Positions 55,640 to 64,000 of a stretch of DNA of 64,000 nucleotides are shown here, in pieces (position 1 is the stretch's first letter; the number at the start of each line of letters is the position of its first letter). Origin of the DNA: Branchiostoma floridae (lineage: Eukaryota > Chordata > Leptocardii > Amphioxiformes > Branchiostomatidae). The notes under the pieces were generated by a model. It was not told the origin of the DNA. It ran no database searches and was given only the letters and a program-made list of their open reading frames with translations. Both the position numbers and the translations under genes were made by a program. The stretch is from NCBI RefSeq assembly GCF_000003815.2, contig NC_049987.1, positions 19,936,614 through 20,000,613 on the forward strand, in the 5' to 3' direction.

Positions 55640-55880
55640 AGTAGATTTACCTTGGTATCATCGCAAGGTCACCTCTAATCTCTCGCCTGGCGAACCGCAA
55701 GATGCCGACAGACCGCAACTCCCGGGGGACCGTTCGCGGTGGCGGCGTCAAATCTGAATTGATAGTCGGCATTATGGGTGAAATATCAAGTAATCTCTGG
55801 TGGCCACCGGTGCGCTTGTGTGCGGAGAAAAGAACGATAACTTGGCCTACTGGCGGACAAGGCAAAGGAATCCCTGCTTC
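55640..55880. other. GC-rich island with open frames on both strands
   Basis: A 72-codon frame on the minus strand and a 60-codon frame on the plus strand overlap. Neither shows a known domain, and no convincing splice pair bounds it. It could be a conserved noncoding element or an isolated exon. Confidence 0.25.
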
Positions 55881-56659
55881 TTAGGCATGGATAACTCTGT
55901 GACAAAACGCCGTAGGGTCTTGGTTTAATGGTTATGGCGCCAACTCGAGTTTGACAAATACCAGCCGATACTTTTTGTGTAACTTCAGTGCCGCAGTTAC
56001 CTTGTTGTTATTCAAGTCGTATGCTCACTAAAATGAATACAGAATGCATTTTTCCCTTTCGGTTTAAGAATACATTTGTTTTCTCTATTTAGTGTATTCA
56101 CGACATTATGCCTGTTGTGTGTTGCTCTTTCTGGTTGTTGTTGTGTTCTTAAAGGCAAACAATTTTAATTCTTGACGGGCAACTAAAATCAGAAGTATTT
56201 ATTCAAAACATTTCATTATTTATACTTATCTAATTGTCGATTTGTCCTATTGTCTTCTTTATGACAAGGACCAAGATGTTTCGGAGGTGTGACATAAACC
56301 CCGGGTCATTGGTTGTTGTTAGTCTGCATCGGCCCCCGTCTCTGATGATGTCCACAATGGACATTGTCAGTTGGAAAGGCAATGTATTGGAATTTTCTAT
56401 ATAATATACTCTTGATAATGACATGTTTTTTGGCAGATCTTACTTTATTTGTTCCATCGAATGAAACAAAATACTTTACAAACTATTAAGGTTCCATAAT
56501 CATGGTAGACTGCGTTGCAGTCTTCGAACGGGGCTGGTTTCGCGCTTTTCAACGTTTGCTGGGTTCTCTTGTGCCGGGAAAGGGAGTTTGCCGAGGAATG
56601 GAGTATGCTGTGAAAGGGAGTTTGCCGTGATAGCGATTTTGCCCCGTCCCGGAAAAAAA

Positions 56660-56741
56660 TCGACAAAATGACAAAACAGTGACGCAGTGACAAAACCCCG
56701 CAGTGACGCAAGATTGACGCAACTGCGGTGAGAGTGCACCT
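56660..56741. mobile_element. MITE family A end fragment
   Basis: ACCCCGCAGTGACGCAAGAT, then TGACGCAACTGCGGTGAGAG, then TGCACCTTAA matches the right terminus of family A. The left half is absent. Confidence 0.75.
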
Positions 56742-57278
56742 TAAGTCTTACCACTGATGTAAAGCGAGACCGCTGTGCTAATTACCCCCGACACATGAGA
56801 CGTTGATACGCCTTGGAGAGATGACATAATTAGCAGAGCTCGTCAGTTTGGTGGATTTCCGTCTGTTGTTCACGGGTGATGAATTCAGGAGCAGGTGTCG
56901 CAGTTCTTCTTAATTAAACACAAGACGACTTATTCGGGTGCACAAAAATGATAGATTACTGAGATATGATTACTGCTTTGCAGTAACACAAGATTTAAAT
57001 AAAACCTTAAAGTTTATCAAATATCTCAGACATTTATGTTGGTACAAGTAATTTTTTAACGTTGAGCTGTCACAGTTCTTTTTCATTAAACACAAAAAGA
57101 TTTATTCTGGTGCACAAAATAGTAGATTACTGAAATATGATTACTGCCTTTGCTGTAATGTAAGAATAACACGTAACTTTAACTTAAGTTCATCTGTGTT
57201 CGTAGAAGCCGAAGTAGAAACTGTATTTCCAACACGAAACAGAGACGGTGGACGTCATAGGCTTTACTGGAGGTATGA

Positions 57279-57378
57279 NNNNNNNNNNNNNNNNNNNNNN
57301 NNNNNNNNNNNNNNNNNNNNNNNNNNNNNNNNNNNNNNNNNNNNNNNNNNNNNNNNNNNNNNNNNNNNNNNNNNNNNN
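57279..57378. other. Assembly gap (100 N)
   Basis: Exactly 100 N, the usual placeholder for a gap of unknown size. It falls inside the core of the giant inverted repeat, where assembly is expected to fail. Confidence 0.99.
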
Positions 57379-57739
57379 TTTTAAATGAATTTAGCAATAG
57401 CACTTGTTTGTCAAAACGCATAAGGAATCAGAATTTGTCAATGCTACTCGTACATCTAAGTTGGGGGGATCTGTTGGTTTGGTTTGATTATACGGATGGG
57501 GGGGGGTCTAGCTACCTTCTTTGCGGTGTATTCCTATCATTAACACACGTAGTGTACAATCAACAACGAAGTGTACTTCATCTTTTACCATGTACAAATT
57601 TGATCTTAAATGTTAACATGGTAGAATATAACATCACCTCCCCATACTTTATTTACTTTTCCACGTGATAAAACCGACGTTGATGATTAAATCACAGCCA
57701 GAAACAAGTTTATCAGTTCCCGCTAAAAATACGAACGTC

Positions 57740-58060
57740 AGTGATAATCAATGTTGGTGATGTTATACCAACCAGAAACAAATTTATCAGTTCCCGCTGA
57801 ACAGACGAACCTCCGTGATAATCACCAGTGTTCGCGATGTTATACCAACCAGAAACAAGTTTATCAGTTCCCGCTGAACAGACGAACCTCCGTGATAATC
57901 ACCAGTGTTCGCGATGTTATACCAACCAGAAACAAGTTTATCAGTTGCCGCTAAACAGACGAACCTCCGTGATAATCACCAGTGTTGGTGATGTTATACC
58001 AAACAGAAACAAGTTTATCAGTTCCTGCTGAACAGACGAACCTCCGTAATAATCACCAAT
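57740..58060. repeat. 77-bp tandem repeat, about 4.2 copies
   Basis: The unit (GTTATACCAACCAGAAACAA, TTTATCAGTTCCCGCTGAAC, AGACGAACCTCCGTGATAAT, CACCAGTGTTCGCGAT) starts at 57761, 57838, 57915 and 57992: exactly 77 bp apart and nearly identical. Not a CRISPR array, because the whole unit repeats without unique spacers. Confidence 0.96.
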
Positions 58061-58879
58061 GGCAACTAGAAAGGCCGACATTTGCTTGGGTGCAAATACA
58101 GCATATTTCAGCCATACCCATTCCCACGCAACATTGGACTGTTCTAAGTCACCCCTGCGCAAAAATGGAACATTTTAACAGTAAGTTATTCTCGCCACTG
58201 TCAAACTTACGTATCAAAACTAAACGCAAACTGGCCAATTTCCCCGCGTTTTCCGCCAAATAACATTTTCTGATGATTCATATTCAATTGCCATGCGGAG
58301 TGTTGGTAAATTCAATAACAAAGACTTGTATTCTAACGTTCAATGCATGCGTACCGTCCGCTACCGCTCAAATGACCCTGTCTGAACTCCAAATCCTCGC
58401 AAACTACAATTTTAAACCGGGCACAGGGTGACACATCACTTTGAAAATTTGACAGGAGAAAGAAGATACATTACGAACACAATATATTTCATCATGCAAA
58501 GTATTGCTAACATATAAATAATGCACATATTATCTTCCCATATTCTTTGCGGTACCTTTTATTGAGTAACATAAATTTCAAAATCCTCCCAAATATGCAT
58601 GGTTGCGTCTACATACACACGTGACAATGTTAGCCAATCAGCTTCAGTTTTGGAAATTCGCGCTTTGTTTGGCAAGTGTTGTCATTAGTTGTTTTAATAC
58701 CAATTGTTCCTTCCTCTTCGCTGATTGGCTGGCGGCACAATTCAATTAATTAGCAGACCGACACCTGTCACCTGTCGCCCAGGGCGGGGGTTATTGCTTT
58801 GTTTGCCATATATGGAACACACTGAACGCCGAGAATGGCCAAAACAAGTCAAGTAAATTGGAGAATGACAAAAAATCCC

Positions 58880-59840
58880 CAAATATATCATTTTGAAGAG
58901 GTTTATGCCAAAAATTATACATCCGTCATTTGAATAAGTATCTAGTGCACCCTTTTACCCAAATTTAGGTCATTTGGTTTTAAAACCAGGGTACAGGAGC
59001 CAAAGGTGTACGTTTTTGGTAATAAAATGGCCAAATAGTCGCAAAATAAAGCATTTTGTTGTACTGTATGCCTAAAGTGTTGATGCATCCATGTGCGCAT
59101 ATGTGTATGGCACTCCTATACTAAATTTCAGATCATTTGGTTTTAAAACCAGGGTACAGGAGCCAAAAGTGTCCTTTTTTGGTCAAAAAATGAACAAAAA
59201 ATCGAAAAAATAAGCATTTTGTTGCACTGTACACCAAAAGTGTTATTGAATTTATATGGGGGGATTATCAAGGCACATCTGTGTCAAATTTCAGCTCATT
59301 CGGTTGTAATACCAAGGTACAGGAGTCAAAAGTGTCCTTTTTTGGTCAAAAAATGACCAAAAAATAGCATTTTGTTGTACTGTACACCAAAAGTGTTATT
59401 GGATTTATATGGGGGGATTATCAAGGCACATCTGTGTCAAATTTCAGCTCATTCGGTTGTAATACCAAGGTACAGGAGCCAAAAGTGTCCTTTTTTGGTC
59501 AAAAAATGACCAAAAAATAGCATTTTGTTCTACTGTACACCAAAAGTGTTATTGAATTTATATGGGGGGATTATCAAGGCACATCTGTGTCAAATTTCAG
59601 CTCATTCGGTTGTAATACCAAGGTACAGGAGCCAAAAGTGTCCTTTTTTGGTAAAAAATTGGCCAAAAAATCGCAAAAATAAGCATTTTGTTGTACTGTA
59701 CACCAAAAGTGTTATTGAATTTATATGGGGGCATTATCAAGGCACATCTGTGTCGAATTTCAGCTCATTTGGTTGTAATACCAGGGTACAGGGGCCAAAA
59801 TATACAGTTTTGGTCTAAAATTGACCAAAAAACCTTAATA
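58880..59840. repeat. About 150-bp tandem array, right arm (inverted)
   Basis: Five to six units of the same family as 51480-52100, in reverse orientation (GGTACAGGAGCCAAAAGTGT, CCTTTTTTGGTCAAAAAATG, TTTTGTTGTACTGTACACCA, TCAAATTTCAGCTCATTCGG). It has more copies than the left arm. Confidence 0.93.
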
Positions 59841-60059
59841 AAATCTCTTAAGAGACAGATATGAAAAAATTGGAAAAAACACCCGAGGGTATTAGCCCAC
59901 TCTACCATTGTGCCAAATTTCAGGTCATTCGGTTTACGAACGACGGAGATGAATCACTTTGAAAATTTGACAGGAGAAAGAAAGAAAGAAGAAAGAAAGA
60001 AACATTACGAATACAATATATTTCACCATACTATGTATGGCTGAAATATAATGAATAAT

Positions 60060-60265
60060 GCAGAACTCGTCCCGATGCCATAATGAGAAGACAGCGGAGA
60101 TAATGACGTGTCAATACCGCTCAGGGTCACAAAGCCGTTCCTTATAATAGCTTAGCAGCACAGAATGGAACAAGACTCCCTCACGCTTTACTATCTCATT
60201 AAGGAGACTCTGTGAACATCATTAGGGCGACTTTAATCTGGTGCGTCGCTTCGTGGGGTGGTACA
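60060..60265. other. Unique island next to the giant element, candidate conserved noncoding element
   Basis: About 200 bp of unique, GC-richer sequence with TAATGA, CATTAAGG and GGTCACAAAG words, directly outside the right end of the giant inverted repeat. No coding signal. Confidence 0.25.
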
Positions 60266-61179
60266 TTTTGCATTCACGTTTTATTTTGGCATCTGAATTG
60301 CAGTTTTATGCGAAATTTCGCCTTGTAACCTCCGGTGCGTGTGAAAAGGTGATGAATTGCACCAAGAGTTGAAATTGACAACAAAGTTAGGTGTACATTT
60401 CATGCAATATTTGTTTCCTTTTTTTGTCAAAACTACATGCTGTTAAGGTTCAATGTTTTAAAAAAATCGGTGTACTTCTTTTATCAACTACAAACATTCG
60501 TGTTATTTAATGAAATATTATTTCTATCTTTTAGCCGAATCCTTGTTGCGAAAGGAATACTATATTTATATCTGTAGATCATCATCTTTAATACCGTCAG
60601 GATGGATTCATCAAGATATTATATTGTTATTGATTTTTTTTTTCTCAATCCACCAACTTGATGAACGTCTGGGCTCATACGTAAAATGTGTGGCTCAATT
60701 AATGTAATGAGATGTTTGTTGTCAAACTTGCCTTGTACTTTTACCAAAGACGGTGGTATTTAGATTCCTTAGTTCAGTTCAGTTCATCCTCTGAGAGGTG
60801 GCACCAGGATTTCCAACAATTCATATCCAGCATGACAGAGCGATGATCGTCCATCTGAAGCCCTCTTTAACATAATGATATAACGGCAGAAAATGATACA
60901 TTAAAATTGGTTAATATGCTTACTTTAAGATGTGAAACATTTGGAAAACACAAATCTATCATGAAATGCTTTTCTACTGTGACAATTGCCTGTTTCTTCA
61001 ACTGAGCAACTGAAATCAAATCTCATCAATTTTATTTTGGAACTGCACTGTCCTAGCATATAGTTAATGATGGTACACCCTGAATGAATCCGCTTTGCTT
61101 ACAGAGCGAGACCCCGGAGTTATTACATTGCTACCCAACAGTCGCCCAGCTACTATTCAGTCAGCCCGAGTGATCTACA

Positions 61180-61243
61180 ATGGCAGCCTGTGTGACCGTC
61201 TGTTTGAAAACTCTCGCACTATTCGTCGTCTTCGTCAGTAGAA
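61180..61243 (+). CDS. Possible signal-peptide first exon of a gene extending rightward
   Basis: The ATG at 61180 opens MAACVTVCLKTLALFVVFVS, then R, a strong leader, followed at once by a consensus donor GTAAGT in phase 1. No matching downstream exon was found before the window ends, so the body of the gene would lie beyond 64000 or in the next 2.7 kb unrecognised. Confidence 0.5.
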
Positions 61244-62334
61244 GTAAGTACGCATCCTAACATGTTTCTTTGAGAAACTTTGAGTTTGTTGCAGTCGAAT
61301 AATGTTGTCCTGAATATGATATGACGCTGTACTGTACCAGGGACATGCACAGGGTGTGTTTTTATGTAGCAGGCGTTGTCTTGCATGCATTTTAGAAACA
61401 AAAACAACGACTTTAAGCGGAAAATTCACCAAATAACAAAAGTCTAACAAGCAAACGACTCACCAACTAGCCAGTCAATGGATCTTGCAGGAAATCAGGC
61501 ATATAAATAATAGTAACTTTAGTTCCGATAAACAGATGTCAATGATAAATTTAGCATTAGCAAGAAGGCAAATAGATGGAGAGTTGTTTGGATGTAAGTG
61601 TGAATGTATCTACCAATGTATATTTGAGACTATATTTCGAATGTATCTTCTAATGTATATCGTTAATTTTAAGTTTGTTTAAAGAAACCGGCAATGCATC
61701 TCCCCCTTAAACTATTTCTCGTTTGTTTTTACTTAAGAAAATATTACAGAATTTTTTAAAATAAACAGCTATTTATTTAGATTATAGTTTTGCAGCGTCT
61801 GAATATGAAATGTGAAAATTACTTTCGAAATTCTACCCTCCACCTATGCATATTTACCAATTGAAAGGTCACTAGTTTATGGTCAAGCACTGTAATATTC
61901 TCGTCTAAGCATCCGTTGAATTTACGTTCTGTGCCATCAATGTTCGCAGACATAGGGTCACGGTTTGTGTTAGGTCTCTCTTCGGGCAAATCATACATCA
62001 TGATCTCTTCACACTGACCTCATCAAAAATTGATTCTGTCTCCTTCCCAATCATCGAACACGCCATGTATGAGCCCGGGGGAGGGGCGCTAACATGCCCC
62101 AAATGTTCGGGCAATATTTGATATTTACCAGAACACGCACTCAGGGCCATCGGTGGAGACTACCTTGTGTACTGTGAAGGCCACAGCAAGTAAATTCTAT
62201 GGATGGCATCAGCGCGCTCGTTAATTTTCGCCTCCCAGAAAGAAAAAAGAAATAGTTCTTTTCTGCTTCAGGGACGGCCAGGTAGACCAAAATAGGCAAA
62301 CATTCTGTGTTGTAGCCTAATAAATATACTTGTA

Positions 62335-63992
62335 GATGTGACACTAGCTTATAGGGAGGTAGCCATGACTATAGTTGTAGAAGTGAAACTTTTGGATAAT
62401 TGTAAAAGTAGCATCAATATTGAAGCCATGACTGTAGTTGCCAGCTTGGCAAGTGATACCAGTGTACTACACTAGTATCGCTTTTACTTCACTAGCTCTT
62501 CTTGAATACAGGAATGAATCCCATGTTGTTTGTGACGTCATATTTTGTCACTTCGATTCTTGTTACTACATTTATGGTGTCGATTTTGAAAATTTGCCAT
62601 CTTGTTTTTTTCCCGTCTTGTTTTTTTTTCACCCTATCTCATTATATTTGCAGTCTGTAGAGGATGGCATCCATGAAATTTACTTGCTGTGGACAAATAT
62701 GATATATCGAATGCTGTCAAAGTCTATGCATGTTTTTTGAAGATAAAAAATTATTATATGCGGGATCAGCTAAGAGCTGACCGACCGTGAGGTTTTAGAG
62801 GCATCAATGTATTCTGTTGACTTGACCTGTTAGTGGGAATGGGTTCAATGACATGGTCCTTGTACAATCTACAACTCACTCATTGCAAACGGATTTTGTA
62901 AAAAAAAAATAATAATTCAAAGAAATTTATCTTAAAACGTCCAATGAAACAAGGATGGCAAACAATTTGAAGAAGGTAACTTGAAAAATATAACTTTTTA
63001 TGTCAATGCCATAGAAAAAACAAACTTAGACTATTCATTGAAATACAATTACCCTATATGTATTCATAGGGGGTATCCGATTCACGTTCCATAACTGGCT
63101 ACCAATTTTCGGGAGTGTTCTTCTTTAAGTTGATAGCGACATGCCCTGACCTCTGGCCCCATTACAGGTACCATGTCAGGTGAAATGGCCTCCAGTAAGA
63201 AAACTATAACCCATTCCATCATCAGGCTGGATCAGACTCGGCAAAATCACCCCAGGGGCATTTGTAATTTGACCGGAAAATGTCCTCGAGAAAATAGGAT
63301 TTAGTTGGAACTCCGCCTCTGTTGGTTATGCTACATTTTGTATTTAGTTTTGACAATATTCTTCTCGTAAAAGAGCAGCAATGTTTATTTCTATACACGT
63401 TACAAATTTACAATCACACCGGGGGCAGTTCTAATTTGACCAGAAAATGCCCTCGACAAAATAGGGTCTTGTAAGAACTGCATCTCTGCCGGTTATGCAA
63501 CAATTCGTATTTAGTTTTGACAATATTCCTCTCGTAAAATGCAGTAATATTCATTTCTATTCATGTTACAAACGGAATACGATGGGCATGTAAAACTCAA
63601 ACGATTATCATATCTTCCGCAATTGATTGAAAACAAGATCTTCAACTAAGGCCACAGCAAGTAAATTTTATGGAAGACATCAAATGCAGATCACAAAAAA
63701 ACATGATGGGTAACAAGAAAATAAGATGGCTAAATTTTCAAAATAGACACCATGAACGTTGCAACAAATCTGAAGTGACAAAATGTGCCATCCATCAGGC
63801 ATTCATTCCTGTATTAAAGAAGTGAACCACTGTAGTAAAAGTGATACTAATGTGGTACACTGGTATCACTTGCTAAGCTGGCAACTACATTCATGGCTTC
63901 CATATATTGGTGGCATTTTATCTATCTTTAATTATCTAACTAGTTTCACTTCTATAACTACAGGCATGGCTACATAGCTAGTGTCACTTCTA
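62335..63992. mobile_element. Long-TIR DNA element, about 1.65 kb
   Basis: 62335-62700 and 63650-63992 are inverted copies of about 350 bp. Matching words include GTGACACTAGCT, GTAGTTGCCAGCTTGGCAAG, TGATACCAGTGTAC, ATACAGGAATGAAT, TTTGAAAATTTGCCATCTT and AAATTTACTTGCTGTGG. The interior has a 175-bp duplication (63238-63410, 63415-63575) with no transposase. A separate AAGGCCACAGCAAGTAAATT fragment at about 62160 shows a second insertion nearby. Confidence 0.85.
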
Positions 63993-64000
63993 GGAGTATA

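Larger units (their letters stand above)
51297..60052. mobile_element. Giant interrupted inverted repeat, about 8.75 kb
   Basis: Five blocks on the left recur inverted and in mirror order on the right: 51297-51480 with 59880-60052; 51480-52100 with 58880-59840; 52260-52345 with 58625-58770; 53690-53790 with 58170-58262; 54540-54665 with 58050-58180. Both outermost ends are TATATTTCAGCCATAC. The centre (54.7-57.7 kb) is unrelated DNA with a 100-N gap. No transposase is seen. This looks like a very large non-autonomous foldback or long-TIR element, later broken by insertions. Confidence 0.7.

Noticed and set aside
55902..55960. tRNA-like TGGTTTAATGGTTATGG near 55920
   Set aside because: Only an A-box resemblance; no B-box or stem pairing.
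57740..58060. CRISPR-like or protein-coding 77-bp array
   Set aside because: No unique spacers; the stop-free frames follow only from the repeated unit.

Overview
The window is animal nuclear DNA, most likely from a lancelet (Branchiostoma, amphioxus). The genes have short exons, GT-AG introns and secreted or membrane domain architectures typical of deuterostomes. The receptor tails carry PYAVAY and HYWEIPD repeats that I associate with lancelet proteins. Intergenic DNA is AT-rich and dense in hairpin MITEs, tRNA-derived sequence and decayed LINE fragments. A run of exactly 100 N (57279-57378) marks an assembly gap. No bacterial or organellar sequence is evident. Species assignment is inference.

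Layout. 245-1045 (+): intronless secreted collagen/C1q protein. 1.05-14.1 kb: gene-poor, with tandem arrays and one MITE. 14106-16238 (-): LRR-Ig single-pass receptor with seven 12-residue tail repeats, six of them carrying a tyrosine. 17928-18012 (+): possible signal-peptide exon. 20884-35871 (+): five-exon model for a secreted kringle plus LDL-receptor class A protein. 25178-30321 (-): complete five-exon NHL beta-propeller membrane protein with PYAVAY repeats, nested in the large third intron of the kringle model. 37067-41770 (-): complete seven-exon secreted PEBP-family protein with a GPI-like C-terminus. 45423-47648 (-): single-exon LRR receptor with repeated HYWEIPD tail motifs. 47.7-61.2 kb: repeats, including a huge interrupted inverted repeat (about 51.3-60.05 kb). 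61180-61243 (+): possible first exon of a gene that would extend beyond the window. 62.3-64.0 kb: element with about 350-bp inverted terminal repeats.

All recognised genes encode secreted or cell-surface proteins (C1q, LRR-Ig, kringle-LDLa, NHL, PEBP, LRR). This suggests an extracellular recognition or innate-immune neighbourhood, but not an operon or proven pathway. The most striking shared theme is that three membrane proteins with unrelated ectodomains each carry a tandemly repeated tyrosine motif in the predicted cytoplasmic tail (YDNP, HYWEIPD, PYAVAY). Exon models were built by hand from splice sites and reading phase. The PEBP and NHL models close exactly in frame and recover complete domains. 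The link from 5' exons to the kringle exon is less certain.
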